A DNA stretch of 64,000 nt from Hymenobacter aerophilus DSM 13606 (GCF_000382225.1 NZ_KB907807.1:15900-79899), one strand, 5' to 3'; shown: positions 34,917 through 43,427, counted from the first letter of the stretch. The notes: a model not told the origin generated them from the letters alone. Numbers and translations are program-made.

Positions 34917-35186
34917 TTACAGGTTGGGGTTGTTGGCCTCGCGGGCCCGACGGCGCTCATCTTTGCGCTTCTGCTTCTCGTTACCGATTACAGCGCCGGC
35001 GCCGGCACCTACGGCGCCACCAATAATAGCGCCCTTGGCACCGCCAATCAGGCCACCGGCCGCGGCACCGCTACCGCCGCCAATAATGGCGCCTTTGCCC
35101 GTATCGTTGGCACCACGGTAAGTCGAGCAGCTGCTCATCATCAGGGCTGCAATCAGCAGCATAAACGTCCAGCGTATCATTTTCAT
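34917..35186 (-). CDS. glycine-zipper lipoprotein
   Basis: This 89-residue small lipoprotein has a signal with lipobox (MKMIRWTFMLLIAALMMSSC, Cys at 20). Glycine-zipper repeats follow (GAIIGGGSGAAAGGLIGGAK, AIIGGAVGAGAGAVIG) and a basic tail (KQKRKDERRRAREA). Such zippers form membrane-inserted helices. The same zipper pattern occurs in the next gene upstream, an OmpA-family protein, so the two may be related in origin or work together in the outer membrane. Function unknown. Confidence 0.85.
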   Translation of the reverse strand: MKMIRWTFMLLIAALMMSSCSTYRGANDTGKGAIIGGGSGAAAGGLIGGAKGAIIGGAVGAGAGAVIGNEKQKRKDERRRAREANNPNL

Positions 35187-35619
35187 GGTCGGTCAGTTTT
35201 AGTGGAAAGGATAAAAATGACCTCCCGGCCGAACCAGTTGCGCACGCAGCGCAAGCCGTGGGCCGAGGGCCATTGATGAGCGTTTTAACGGCCGCGCCCA
35301 CTAGCGGGTTGGCAGTTTCCAGCGAATGGTGAGGTTTGAATTGTACTTTCCGGCACTCCTGGCTTTCCCACTTTAACCCGTTGCAGACCGCAGCGCAAGC
35401 ACCTATCCTGGGAACACCAGCTTTAGGCCCAACGGCAGCACGAGGCCGCCATGCCGCCAATGGTAACTTTCGAACCCGCTATTTTTCGCCTCAATCCCGC
35501 GTAGCAGGCGCGGTTTCCGATTTTCAGGGTAGAAAGCGCACTGAAGGGGCACAAAAAAAGCCCCCTCGAATGAGGGGGCTTTTCTTAACAAAGCTGGCAT
35601 TGCTGCCTGTTTGCGTTCA
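35187..35619. other. intergenic region between glycine-zipper and OmpA genes
   Basis: This 433-nt gap lies between two minus-strand genes. Except for the terminator at 35556-35583 I see no gene, repeat or RNA. It is GC-rich and its short ORFs have no codon bias or homology I recognise. Promoter elements for the glycine-zipper gene must lie here but none fits well. Confidence 0.4.
35556..35583. terminator. rho-independent terminator for the OmpA-family gene
   Basis: AAAAGCCCCCTC and GAGGGGGCTTTT pair perfectly around a 4-nt loop, 36 nt past the stop at 35620, with an additional A-run on the left giving a U-run in the minus-strand transcript. Confidence 0.9.
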
Positions 35620-36354
35620 TTACAGCGTGCCGTTTTCAGCAGCCTTCTTCATCTTCTCATTGGCGAAGATGGCTACTTCTACGCGGCGGTTGGCCTGCTT
35701 GCCAGCCTCGGTGGTGTTGTCGGCAATCGGCTGGGTCGAGCCGTAGCCTTTGGTGGTTACGCGGCCGGCATCAACGCCCTGGGCGATGGTGTAGTTGGCT
35801 ACCGACTGAGCGCGACGCTCCGACAGAGGGTTGTTGATGGCGTCCGAACCCGAAGCATCGGTGTGGCCTTCCACCAGAATGTTGGTGTCGGGGTACTTCT
35901 TCAGCGTTTCGGCCATCTTCTGGATTTCGGTCATCGAAGCAGCGCGCAGGTCGCTCTTGTTGGTGTCGAACAGGATACCCGAGTCGAAGGTGATTTTGAT
36001 GCCTTCGCCTACGCGCTCCACTTTGGCGTTAGCCATGTCGCGCTGCAGTTCTTCGGCCTGCTTGTCCATTTTGCGGCCGATGAGGGCGCCGCCCGTGCCG
36101 CCTACGGCCGCACCAATAATAGCGCCGGCAGCCGTACCACCTTTGCCACCGATTACGCGGCCCAGTACGCCGCCTACTACGGCACCACCGCCGGCGCCCA
36201 GCAGGCCACCTTTTGCGGTTTTGCTCATGCCCGTTTTGCGGGCGCCGGAACCATTGGCATCAGAAAGACCGCCCTGGGGCTGCGACGTAGCGCAGGAAGC
36301 CATGAACATGACCAAAGCCATGAGCAGCGAGTAAAGAGAGGTGCGAGAAGTCAT
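35620..36354 (-). CDS. OmpA-family lipoprotein with glycine zipper
   Basis: The 244-residue product has a lipoprotein signal ending FMASC (Cys about 21), a glycine-zipper block (about 48-100; GLLGAGGGAVVGGVLGRVIG), then an OmpA peptidoglycan-binding domain (about 120-235). That domain carries the motif NILVEGHTDASGSDAINNPLSERRAQSV, with Asp and Arg contacting diaminopimelate. It should tether outer membrane to cell wall. Start at ATG 36354; the codon three positions upstream is TTG. A TATATTTG promoter box lies about 80 nt upstream. Confidence 0.92.
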   Translation of the reverse strand: MTSRTSLYSLLMALVMFMASCATSQPQGGLSDANGSGARKTGMSKTAKGGLLGAGGGAVVGGVLGRVIGGKGGTAAGAIIGAAVGGTGGALIGRKMDKQAEELQRDMANAKVERVGEGIKITFDSGILFDTNKSDLRAASMTEIQKMAETLKKYPDTNILVEGHTDASGSDAINNPLSERRAQSVANYTIAQGVDAGRVTTKGYGSTQPIADNTTEAGKQANRRVEVAIFANEKMKKAAENGTL

Positions 36355-36433
36355 AAAATTCAACAGATTGGTGAGAGAAAGAGTCAGTTTACCTGGTCAG
36401 AGGTACTTACTAGGTTTGAGAAAAAAAGTTCGG

Positions 36434-36441
36434 CAAATATA
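36434..36441 (-). promoter_or_regulatory. -7 promoter element TATATTTG for the OmpA-family gene
   Basis: A perfect TAnnTTTG match on the minus strand, with start predicted near 36427 and a leader of about 70 nt. No TTG at the -33 distance. Confidence 0.5.
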
Positions 36442-36586
36442 GACGCTTATCTATACCCGGCCTTTGGTAGAGCGCCGGCCCGACAGCCGGAAGCCCGCCC
36501 GAAACGCCTGTAGCGCATCTGGCGGGCTCCTTTCCAAAAAGCTTGCCGAAAATCGGGGCCGGCAGCCGGGGCGGTGGGCCGGCGCC

Positions 36587-37462
36587 CTAAGCGGGCTCAG
36601 GCTCAGCGCCCTTGCTTTGCTGCAGCATCGAGAGCAGCGCGTGCAGCCGGCCCTTCAGGTGCTTGCGGTCGATGATGAAATCGAGGAAGCCGTGTTCGAG
36701 CACAAACTCGGCGCTCTGGAAGCCTTTGGGCAAATCTTTACCAATGGTTTCCTTGATAACGCGCGGGCCGGCAAAGCCGATGAGGGCGCCGGGTTCGGCA
36801 ATATTGAAGTCGCCGAGCATGGCGAACGAGGCCGTGACGCCGCCGGTGGTGGGGTCGGTGAGCAGCGAGATGTAGGGCAGGCCGGCTTCGGCCAGCAGCG
36901 CCAGCCGGGCCGAGGTTTTGGCCATCTGCATCAGCGAGAAGCCCGCCTCCATCATGCGGGCGCCGCCCGAACGCGAAATCATGAGGAAGGGCAGCTGGTG
37001 CTCGCGGGCGTAGTCGATGGCGCGGGCAATCTTCTCGCCCACCACCGAGCCCATCGAGCCGCCGATAAACTTGAAATCCATGGCCGCCACCACCAGGCCC
37101 AGGCCGTCGAGCTGGCCGTGGGCCGTGCGCACGGCGTCGCGTAGGCCGGTGCTTTTCTCGGTGGCAATCAGGCGCTGCGGGTAAGGCTTGGTATCGACGA
37201 AGTGCAACGGGTCGGCCGAGTGCATGTCGGCGTCGAGCTCCTCGAACCGGCCGCCATCAAACAGAAACTCGAAATACTCGGCCGCGCTGATGCGGTCGTG
37301 GTAGCCGCAGTTGCCGCAGGTGGAGAGCAGGCGCTTGTGCTCGACCATGGTGGCCACCGTTTTGCACTCGGGGCACTTGTACCAGAGGCCGTCGGGGGTT
37401 TCTTTTTTCTGGTCGGTAGGCGTTACGATGCCTTTTTCTTTGCGATTAAACCAGGACGACAT
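36587..37462 (-). CDS. accD: acetyl-CoA carboxylase carboxyltransferase subunit beta
   Basis: This 291-residue protein has an N-terminal four-Cys zinc ribbon ([23 protein letters not shown], about residues 29-52) followed by the crotonase-like carboxyltransferase fold with [21 protein letters not shown] and [12 protein letters not shown]. It transfers carboxyl from biotin to acetyl-CoA with AccA to give malonyl-CoA for fatty-acid synthesis. accA and the biotin subunits are not in the window. It is divergent from the OmpA gene at 37699. Confidence 0.97.
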   Translation of the reverse strand: MSSWFNRKEKGIVTPTDQKKETPDGLWYKCPECKTVATMVEHKRLLSTCGNCGYHDRISAAEYFEFLFDGGRFEELDADMHSADPLHFVDTKPYPQRLIATEKSTGLRDAVRTAHGQLDGLGLVVAAMDFKFIGGSMGSVVGEKIARAIDYAREHQLPFLMISRSGGARMMEAGFSLMQMAKTSARLALLAEAGLPYISLLTDPTTGGVTASFAMLGDFNIAEPGALIGFAGPRVIKETIGKDLPKGFQSAEFVLEHGFLDFIIDRKHLKGRLHALLSMLQQSKGAEPEPA

Positions 37463-37698
37463 AGTGAACAGAAAGGCGTGGTGGCAGAAGGAAGTTCGGG
37501 CCCGCTTTGGCCGGGTTGGCCGCGGGTTGGGGCGTGCAAGTTACGGCGGAATCCAGAAGCGCGAAACGCCCGGCCAGCAAGCACCCCGCGGCCGACTTGC
37601 CGCGGGTCTGGCGCCGATGCCGCCAACAGGCTGTATCTTGCCGGAAGCCGCCCCCCGGGCCGGCCCAGTTTTCCGTTGACATTCGACTCCCTTTCGAA

Positions 37699-38706
37699 GT
37701 GAAAAACCTCTCCCCTGCCGCCCTGGTTTTGGGCGCCCTGCTGGCTTCTGCGGCCCTGCCCGGCTGCGTGGCCTCCAAGAAATACGACGATTTGCGCGCC
37801 CGCCAGGCCAGCACCGAGCAGGCCAAAACCGAGGCCGAGCGCCAGAACCGGAAGGCCGTAGCCGAGCTGCAGAAGGCCTCGGAGGAGCTGAGCCGGCTGC
37901 GCCTGCAGAACCGCCGTCTCACCGACGACTCGACCGAAACCGGCCGCAACTTGGCCCGCACCCGCCAGCTCTACGACCAGCTCACCGACAGCTACGACCG
38001 GCTGCTGAAAAACTCGGACCGCACGCTGGCCAACAAAACCACCGACTACAACAAAGTAGCCCAGGACCTGGCCCGCCGCGAGGCCGAACTGGGCGAGCTG
38101 GACCAGAGCCTGAAAAAGAGCCGCGCCGACATCGACCGCCTCAACCAGGACCTGACGGCCCGCGAAGCCAAGCTGGGCGAGCTGCAGAAGGCGCTGGCCG
38201 AGAAGGACCGCGCCGTGGACGCGCTCCGGAACAGCGTGAGCAACGCCCTGCGCGGCTATAAGGGCACCGAGCTGCAGGTAGAAATGCGCAACGGCAAGGT
38301 GTACGTGTCGCTTTCCGAGCAGCTGCTGTTCAAAACCGGCTCGACCAAAGTCGACCCCAAGGGCCAGGAGGCCCTGCGCCAGTTGGCCACCCTGCTCCAG
38401 CAGCAGCCCGACGTGAACGTGGTAGTGGAAGGCCACACCGACAACGTGCCCTTCAGCCGGGCCGTGGGCTCGATGACCGATAACTGGGACCTGAGCGTGC
38501 TGCGGGCCACCGAAATTGCCCGCCTGCTCACGGCCGGCGGCGTGGCCCCCGAGCGCGTGACGGCCTCGGGCCGCTCGCAGTACGTGCCCGTGGCTCCCAA
38601 CACCACGGCCGAAAGCAAAGCCCTCAACCGCCGCACCGAAATCATCCTCACGCCCAAGCTCAACGAGCTGTTCAAAATTCTCGACTCGAATTCGGCGGGC
38701 AAGTAG
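37699..38706 (+). CDS. OmpA-family lipoprotein with coiled coil
   Basis: The product is 335 residues from a GTG at 37699 (VKNLSPAALVLGALL), which gives a clean lipoprotein signal ending LPGC (Cys about 25). An in-frame ATG 64 codons upstream would bury the signal and is rejected. About 30-205 is a long coiled coil (KTEAERQNRKAVAELQKASE), and about 215-325 is an OmpA domain with NVVVEGHTDNVPF and LRATEIARLL. Architecture matches Bacteroidota OmpA/MotB-like proteins that bind peptidoglycan across a spacer. A TATCTTGC -7-like box lies at 37635-37642. Confidence 0.9.
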   Translation: MKNLSPAALVLGALLASAALPGCVASKKYDDLRARQASTEQAKTEAERQNRKAVAELQKASEELSRLRLQNRRLTDDSTETGRNLARTRQLYDQLTDSYDRLLKNSDRTLANKTTDYNKVAQDLARREAELGELDQSLKKSRADIDRLNQDLTAREAKLGELQKALAEKDRAVDALRNSVSNALRGYKGTELQVEMRNGKVYVSLSEQLLFKTGSTKVDPKGQEALRQLATLLQQQPDVNVVVEGHTDNVPFSRAVGSMTDNWDLSVLRATEIARLLTAGGVAPERVTASGRSQYVPVAPNTTAESKALNRRTEIILTPKLNELFKILDSNSAGK

Positions 38707-38731
38707 CCATATGGGAATAGGTGAGGGTGTC

Positions 38732-38889
38732 AGCCCCGGAGGGGCGACATATCGGTAGCAAGCAATAGTACAGAACAGCAAAGCCCCAGCGGGGCGACAC
38801 CAACCGTTGAACCGGTTGTGTCGCCCCGCTGGGGCTTCGTCTATAGTATGCAGGATGATTTATTACCGATGTGTCGCCCCGCCGGGGCT
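38732..38889. repeat. double palindromic repeat of the GCCCC-GGGGCGACA family
   Basis: The outer arms AGCCCCGGAGGGGCGACAT-ATCGGTA and TACCGAT-GTGTCGCCCCGCC-GGGGCT pair, and inside them a second copy pair (AAGCCCCAGCGGGGCGACAC / GTGTCGCCCCGCTGGGGCTT) pairs around CAACCGTTGAACCGGTTG. So two copies of one element are nested head-to-head. The same unit forms the palindrome at 59844-60003. Confidence 0.88.
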
Positions 38890-38931
38890 ACTGACCATAA
38901 TAATCAGCTCACTCATTCACCGAAGCACTCA

Positions 38932-40071
38932 TTATCCGATGGCCTGCTTTAAATCGGCCAGCAGGTCCTCGATGTCTTCGATGCCCACGCTGAGGCGGAT
39001 CAGCGAGTCGGACAGGCCGGACTTGCGGCGCTGCTCGGCCGGGATGCTGGCGTGCGTCATAGTAGCGGGGTGGCCCGAGAGGCTTTCGACGCCGCCCAGG
39101 CTTTCGGCCAGTGTGAAGAGCTGGAGCTTTTCGAGCACGGCAATGGCGTCGGCCTGCTCGTCACCTTTCAGCACAAACGACACCATGCCGCCAAAGTCGC
39201 GCATTTGCTTGGCGGCAATGGCGCGGTTGGGGTGGGTTGAGAGGCCGGGCCAGTACACCTTGCCCACTTTGGGGTGCTGCTGCAGGTACTCGGCCACGCG
39301 GCGGCCGTTTTCGCAGTGGCGTTGCATGCGCACGTGCAGGGTTTTGAGGCCCCGCAGCACCAGGAAGCAATCCTGGGGGCCGGGTGTGCCGCCGCACGAG
39401 TTCTGGTAGAACGCCAGCTGATCGGCCAGCTCCTCGTTGTCCATCACCAGCGCGCCCATCACCACGTCGGAGTGGCCGCCCATGTACTTAGTAAGCGAGT
39501 ACACCACGATGTCGGCGCCCAGTTCGAGCGGGGTCTGCAGGTAGGGCGTCGAGAAGGTGTTATCGACGGCCAGCAGCGCGCCGGCCTTTTTGGCCACGGC
39601 CGCTGCAGCGGCAATATCGATGATGTTGAGCAGCGGATTGCTGGGCGTTTCCACCCAAATCAGCTTCGTGCGCTCGGTTACGGCCGCCTCAACGGCCGCC
39701 ATGTCGTGCATGGGCACAAACTGGAAGTTGATGCCGTAGGGCGCGTATACCTTCGTGAAGAGCCGGTAGGAGCCGCCGTACAGGTCGTCGGTGCAGACAA
39801 CCTCGTCGCCGGGCTTGAGCAGCTTCATCACGCAGTCGATGGCGGCCATGCCCGAGGCGAAGGCCAGGCCCTGCCGGCCGTTGTCGAGAGCGGCCAGCGC
39901 GTCCTGAAGCTGGGTGCGGGTGGGGTTGTGGGTGCGCGAGTATTCGTAGCCTTTGTTCTGGCCGGGCGAGGTCTGAACGTAGGTGGAAGTCTGATAAATC
40001 GGCGTCATGATGGCCCCGGTAGCGGGGTCGGGATGCACGCCGGCATGGATGGCCTTGGTTCCGAATTTCAT
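38932..40071 (-). CDS. metB: cystathionine gamma-synthase (PLP-dependent trans-sulfuration enzyme)
   Basis: The 379-residue product has the Cys/Met-metabolism PLP fold. YSRTHNPTRTQLQDALA and GMAAIDCVMKLLKPGDE lie near the N-terminus, and the PLP Lys is in VVYSLTKYMGGHSDVVMGA (about 200). ESLGGVESLSGHPATMTHASIP lies near the C-terminus. It makes cystathionine from an activated homoserine and cysteine; cystathionine gamma-lyase activity is an alternative this sequence cannot exclude. TACCTTTG, a perfect -7 box, lies at 40112-40119 about 45 nt upstream. The short leader leaves no room for a SAM riboswitch. Confidence 0.92.
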   Translation of the reverse strand: MKFGTKAIHAGVHPDPATGAIMTPIYQTSTYVQTSPGQNKGYEYSRTHNPTRTQLQDALAALDNGRQGLAFASGMAAIDCVMKLLKPGDEVVCTDDLYGGSYRLFTKVYAPYGINFQFVPMHDMAAVEAAVTERTKLIWVETPSNPLLNIIDIAAAAAVAKKAGALLAVDNTFSTPYLQTPLELGADIVVYSLTKYMGGHSDVVMGALVMDNEELADQLAFYQNSCGGTPGPQDCFLVLRGLKTLHVRMQRHCENGRRVAEYLQQHPKVGKVYWPGLSTHPNRAIAAKQMRDFGGMVSFVLKGDEQADAIAVLEKLQLFTLAESLGGVESLSGHPATMTHASIPAEQRRKSGLSDSLIRLSVGIEDIEDLLADLKQAIG

Positions 40072-40111
40072 TGGCAGCAAGCGGTAAGCAGGTGGAAAAT
40101 CAGTTGCCCGC

Positions 40112-40119
40112 CAAAGGTA
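40112..40119 (-). promoter_or_regulatory. -7 promoter element TACCTTTG for metB
   Basis: Perfect TAnnTTTG match on the minus strand, 41-48 nt upstream of the metB start; no clear -33 TTG. Confidence 0.5.
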
Positions 40120-40248
40120 CGAGGCTTTGGCGGAGTGCCCTTTGGGCCGGGCGCCGGCGGGCGTGGCTCAGCCATTGGTGCCGTTCTTACGTTCTTAGCG
40201 GCGGGCCGCTCCTGCCTGAGCTGGCCGGCTTCGTTGCTGCTTTCGTCT

Positions 40249-40959
40249 ATGTCGTTTCTGAAAACCCTCTTTTCCCAGAATAAATCCACCCTCACGGCGC
40301 TGGTGCTGCTCACGGTGCTGCCTATCATCGGCGACAGCGTGCTGACCTGGACGCTGCACGAAAACCAGCACTGGCTGCGCAACCCCAGCCTGGGCCTGAT
40401 GGTGCTCTACTTCGTGATAGTAGCTGCCACTATGACCCTTTCGCTCACCCATACCACGGTGGTTGTGCTGGTAACGGCCTTTTTCTTCGGCTGGGAAGGT
40501 TTCCCGGGCATGTTGCTGACCTATATGCTGGCCGCCTACGGGGGCTACCTCATCGCCCGCAGCCTCGACAAGGGCAAGCTCATCCGGCTGCTGGAGCAGT
40601 TTCCGAAGGCGCACGCCGTAATGGGCGAAATGCGCGCCGACAGCTGGCGGCTGGTACTGCTCACGCGTCTCTCGCCGGTGCTGCCCTTCGCCCTCATCAC
40701 GTTTATCCTAACGGTGATGGGCGTGCCGAAGCGGCAGTTTCTGACGGCCTCGGTTATCGGGATGCTGCCCCGCACGCTGTTTTTCTACTGGCTCGGCACC
40801 AAAGCCCAGGATGTGCTGCAACTCATCCAGAGCCCCGATACGGGCACGGCGGGCAAGGTACTGGTGGTAACGCTGCTGGCCGTATCGGCTTTCGGCCTGT
40901 ATTTCGTGTTCACGCGGGCCCTGAAGCGGACTTTACAGCGCGGCGAGGCAGCGGAATAA
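40249..40959 (+). CDS. TVP38/TMEM64 (DedA-like) membrane protein
   Basis: The 236-residue protein has about five to six hydrophobic segments. The VTT/DedA-related signature falls at about 85-160 (FFFGWEGFPGMLLTYMLAAYGGYLIAR, then LTRLSPVLPFALITFILTVMGVP). Family members are lipid scramblases or transporters; the substrate is unknown. The ATG at 40249 was chosen because the long open frame upstream is antisense to metB. It ends with a basic tail, and its 3' neighbour is the tRNA-Arg gene. Confidence 0.88.
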   Translation: MSFLKTLFSQNKSTLTALVLLTVLPIIGDSVLTWTLHENQHWLRNPSLGLMVLYFVIVAATMTLSLTHTTVVVLVTAFFFGWEGFPGMLLTYMLAAYGGYLIARSLDKGKLIRLLEQFPKAHAVMGEMRADSWRLVLLTRLSPVLPFALITFILTVMGVPKRQFLTASVIGMLPRTLFFYWLGTKAQDVLQLIQSPDTGTAGKVLVVTLLAVSAFGLYFVFTRALKRTLQRGEAAE

Positions 40960-41020
40960 AAAAAATCGGACTGCTATTCAGCCGTTTGCAGGCTGACAGC
41001 ACACTTTTTTTGCCTGCCGG

Positions 41021-41053
41021 TTTGCGGGGCCCGAATTTTAGCTGCTATCTTTG
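41021..41053 (+). promoter_or_regulatory. complete Bacteroidota promoter for tRNA-Arg
   Basis: TTTG at 41021-41024, a 21-nt spacer, then TATCTTTG at 41046-41053. Both boxes match the Bacteroidota primary sigma consensus, placing the start near 41060, about 35 nt before the mature tRNA. Confidence 0.8.
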
Positions 41054-41094
41054 CACAACCAAAACGGATAAACGCATCCGCACAACGGTAAAAT

Positions 41095-41168
41095 GGTTGC
41101 GTAGCTCAACTGGATAGAGCATCTGACTACGAATCAGAAGGTTTAAGGTTCGACTCCTTACGTGACCA
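41095..41168 (+). tRNA. tRNA-Arg (anticodon ACG)
   Basis: The 74-nt cloverleaf runs GGTTGCG to CGTGACC plus discriminator A. Acceptor stem is seven pairs with two G-U. The D arm contains AGCTCAACTGGATAGAGC. The anticodon stem is TCTGA/TCAGA with loop CTACGAA, giving anticodon ACG (read as ICG after deamination). The T arm is AAGGTTCGACTCCTT-like. CCA is not encoded. Confidence 0.95.
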
Positions 41169-41171
41169 CAT

Positions 41172-41207
41172 AAAACGCCCTCGGCATTGCGCTGAGGGCG
41201 TTTTTTT
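41172..41207 (+). terminator. tRNA terminator
   Basis: AAAACGCCCTC pairs with GAGGGCGTTTT, followed by a run of T, immediately after the tRNA. Confidence 0.9.
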
Positions 41208-41339
41208 GTTCATCGGCCCACCTGTTTGCCAGCCGCGGTACCAGTGTATTTTGGCAGCTGTGGGCTGCAGGGCGCAGCAGGCCGGGGCCTGATGCCGGAT
41301 ACTTGGCTGTTGCGGTAGGCTTTAGGCGGACGGGCTGCG

Positions 41340-41347
41340 TATCTTTG
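41340..41347 (+). promoter_or_regulatory. -7 promoter element TATCTTTG upstream of ferredoxin reductase
   Basis: Perfect TAnnTTTG match, identical to the tRNA promoter's -7 box. The nearest TTG is 27 nt upstream, too far for a standard -33. It would give a leader of roughly 110 nt. Confidence 0.5.
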
Positions 41348-41464
41348 CGGCCGCGTAGCGCCCGGCTTCGGCAGTTGCCGGGCCTTTCGGCCAACGATTT
41401 GGCCGGTTTTGTTGTTATGCGTGCGGCCCCGATGGGGCCGTATGGCTTATCTTTCGCTTACTCC

Positions 41465-42481
41465 ATGACCAATTCCATTTCGACCGATATCTGCATTATC
41501 GGGGCGGGCCCGGTGGGGCTGTTTGCCGTTTTTGAGGCCGGGCTGCTGAAGCTGCGCTGCCACGTTGTCGATGCCCTGCCGCAGGTGGGCGGGCAGCTGT
41601 CGGAAATCTACCCCAAGAAGCCGATTTACGACATTCCGGGCTTCCCCGAGATTCTGGCCGGCGACCTGGTAACCAACCTGATGCGCCAGATTGAGCCCTT
41701 CCACCCCACCTTCACGCTCGGCGAGCGGGTGGAGGAGTTCCGCAAGCTCGATGACGGCTCGTTTGAGTTGAAAACCACCGACGGCACCGAAATCAGCTGC
41801 AAAGCCGTGGCCATTGCCGGCGGCCTGGGTTCGTTCGAGCCCCGCAAGCCGGCCATCGACGAGCTGACCAACTTCGAGAACGGCAAGGGCGTGCATTACA
41901 TGGTGCGCGACCCCGAAACGTTCCGCGACCAGCGCCTGGTAATTGCCGGCGGTGGCGACTCGGCCCTCGACTGGACGATTTTCCTGGCTAATGTGGCTAA
42001 GGAGGTAACGCTGGTGCACCGCGGCACCACGTTCCGCGGCGCCGCCGATTCGGCCGAGAAGGTGCAGAAGCTGCACGAGGCCGGCAAGGTGAACCTGGTG
42101 CTCAGCTCCAACGTGACCCACGTGCACGGCAACGGCCGCCTGAATGCCGTAACCATCACGGCCAACGGCGGCGAGGCCAAGCAGGTGGAGGTAGATTCGT
42201 TTATTCCGCTGTTCGGCCTCACGCCCAAGCTCGGCCCGATTGGCGAGTGGGGCCTGGGCATCGACGAAAATGCGGTAGAAGTGAATACCGTCGACTACTC
42301 GACTTCCGTACCCGGCATCTACGCCATCGGCGACATCAACACCTACCCCGGCAAGCTGAAGCTGATTTTGTGCGGCTTCCACGAGGCCGCTCTCATGTGC
42401 CAGGGCGCGTTCAAGTACATCTACCCCGACAAAAAATACACCCTCAAGTACACCACCGTAAACGGGGTACCTACTCTTTAA
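41465..42481 (+). CDS. ferredoxin/flavodoxin-NADP+ reductase, thioredoxin-reductase type
   Basis: This 338-residue flavoprotein has an N-terminal FAD dinucleotide fold (CIIGAGPVGLFAVFEAG), a central NAD(P) fold (VIAGGGDSALDWTIFLA, with a downstream VHRGTTFR Arg loop favouring NADPH) and the FAD motif GIYAIGDINTYPGKLKLIL. It lacks the CxxC of thioredoxin reductase, which marks it as the YumC/TrxR-like ferredoxin reductase class. A 2Fe-2S ferredoxin follows 101 nt downstream, supporting that job. The ATG at 41465 gives the typical MTNSISTDICIIGAG start. Confidence 0.92.
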   Translation: MTNSISTDICIIGAGPVGLFAVFEAGLLKLRCHVVDALPQVGGQLSEIYPKKPIYDIPGFPEILAGDLVTNLMRQIEPFHPTFTLGERVEEFRKLDDGSFELKTTDGTEISCKAVAIAGGLGSFEPRKPAIDELTNFENGKGVHYMVRDPETFRDQRLVIAGGGDSALDWTIFLANVAKEVTLVHRGTTFRGAADSAEKVQKLHEAGKVNLVLSSNVTHVHGNGRLNAVTITANGGEAKQVEVDSFIPLFGLTPKLGPIGEWGLGIDENAVEVNTVDYSTSVPGIYAIGDINTYPGKLKLILCGFHEAALMCQGAFKYIYPDKKYTLKYTTVNGVPTL

Positions 42482-42484
42482 AAT

Positions 42485-42577
42485 GTAGCTGCAAGCTACA
42501 AGCCTCAAGCTGCAAGCATGTTCGACCCCAATCCGGACGCCTGAAGCTTGTAGCTTGTGGCTTGAAGCCTGAAGCTT
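42485..42577. repeat. heptamer arrays in inverted arrangement
   Basis: Five units run 42485-42519 (gtagctg, caagcta, caagcct, caagctg, caagcat). Reverse-orientation units (taGCTTG, tggcttg type) run about 42543-42577. Together they nearly fill the space between the reductase and ferredoxin genes and could form a hairpin in their common transcript. Confidence 0.8.
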
Positions 42578-42582
42578 ACAAC

Positions 42583-42909
42583 ATGTCTGACGAAGTACGG
42601 GTGTACGTGGAGGAGTCTCCCGGCCACCGCCACGAAATTGTAGGCCCTACCGACATGGGGCTGAGCTTGATGGAACTCATGAAGGCCGATGGCTACGACA
42701 TTCAGGCCACCTGCGGCGGGATGGCGCTCTGCGGCACCTGCCACGTAGAAGTGCTGGCCGGCCCCGAACTGCCCGAGCCCTCCGACGATGAACTGGCCAT
42801 GCTCGAAAGCCTGCCCGTGATGACCCAGGGCAGCCGCCTTTCCTGCCAGATTCGCCTCAATCCGCGCATTGATGGGCTGGTGGTGCGCCTGATGCCCCAA
42901 GAGGCGTAA
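42583..42909 (+). CDS. adrenodoxin-type 2Fe-2S ferredoxin
   Basis: The 108-residue product has the cluster ligands CGGMALCGTC (C-x5-C-x2-C, about 45-53) and a distal Cys in GSRLSCQIRL (about 89), the vertebrate/bacterial adrenodoxin spacing. It should carry electrons between the upstream reductase and unknown acceptors. Start at ATG 42583, directly after the heptamer region. Isc-type or hydroxylase partners are not visible. Confidence 0.93.
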   Translation: MSDEVRVYVEESPGHRHEIVGPTDMGLSLMELMKADGYDIQATCGGMALCGTCHVEVLAGPELPEPSDDELAMLESLPVMTQGSRLSCQIRLNPRIDGLVVRLMPQEA

Positions 42910-42940
42910 ACAGCAGCCGGCCCAGTTGCCTTGCTATGGT

Positions 42941-42994
42941 AGCCTATAAAAAAGAGCCGTTTCGCGGGTGCGAAACGGCTCTTTTTTATAGGCT
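42941..42994. terminator. bidirectional terminator with 24-bp perfect stem
   Basis: The arms begin AGCCTATAAAAAAGAGCCG and are perfectly complementary over 24 bp around a CGGGTG loop. The inner GC-rich part plus A6/T6 is a classic terminator for the convergent ferredoxin and small secreted-protein genes; the outer TATAGGCT extends it. Confidence 0.93.
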
Positions 42995-43002
42995 GGATTC
43001 TA

Positions 43003-43362
43003 TTAGCGGCGGCCGGTTTTGCGTTTGATAACGGTTTTACGCTCCTCGGCGGGGGCCGGCGCGGGGGTGGCCGGGGTGGTTTTTTCGGCTTCGACCTGCG
43101 CAGCCAGGTGGGCGGCTTTGGCAGCGGCCTCAGCCGCAGCTTCGGCGGCGCGGGCCTTCTCTTCTACGGCTTCGATGGCGGCGGCCCGCTTGCGGCGTAC
43201 GGGCATCAGAAAGTCGCGCTCGGCGCGCTCCTGGGCCGACAGGTCTTCTTCGCCGGGCAGGCTGGTGGGGGTAATCGTAGCGGCCGCTTTGGCATCGTCC
43301 TGGGCCCAGGCGGGGGCGCCGGCCAGTAGCAGCGCGGGGAGTAGCACAAGTAGTTTACGCAT
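43003..43362 (-). CDS. small secreted Ala/Glu/Lys-rich protein, unknown
   Basis: The product is 119 residues. The signal peptide MRKLLVLLPALLLAGAPAWA is followed by a mature part with a charged helix (SAQERAERDFLMPVRRKR) and an Ala-rich helical repeat (AAEAAAEAAAKAAHLAAQVE), then a Pro/Ala linker and a basic end (KTVIKRKTGRR). It is probably periplasmic and partly helical. No family recognised. It has its own well-formed promoter. Confidence 0.75.
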   Translation of the reverse strand: MRKLLVLLPALLLAGAPAWAQDDAKAAATITPTSLPGEEDLSAQERAERDFLMPVRRKRAAAIEAVEEKARAAEAAAEAAAKAAHLAAQVEAEKTTPATPAPAPAEERKTVIKRKTGRR

Positions 43363-43396
43363 CAGCTTTTCTCTTTTTCCTTCAGTAAACGAGGGG

Positions 43397-43427
43397 CAAA
43401 GGTACGGCCTGAGTTGGCCAAACTCAA
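43397..43427 (-). promoter_or_regulatory. promoter of the small secreted protein gene
   Basis: On the minus strand TTG (43427-43425), a 20-nt spacer, then TACCTTTG (43404-43397): a full Bacteroidota promoter 35 nt upstream of the start. Confidence 0.65.

Noticed and set aside
40072..40111. A SAM-responsive riboswitch upstream of metB
   Set aside because: The predicted leader is only about 40 nt with no pseudoknot-like pairing.
39274..40248. A 5' extension of the TVP38 gene by 325 codons
   Set aside because: The extension is antisense to metB and composed of His/Gly/Val-rich nonsense; the ATG at 40249 gives a normal family N-terminus.
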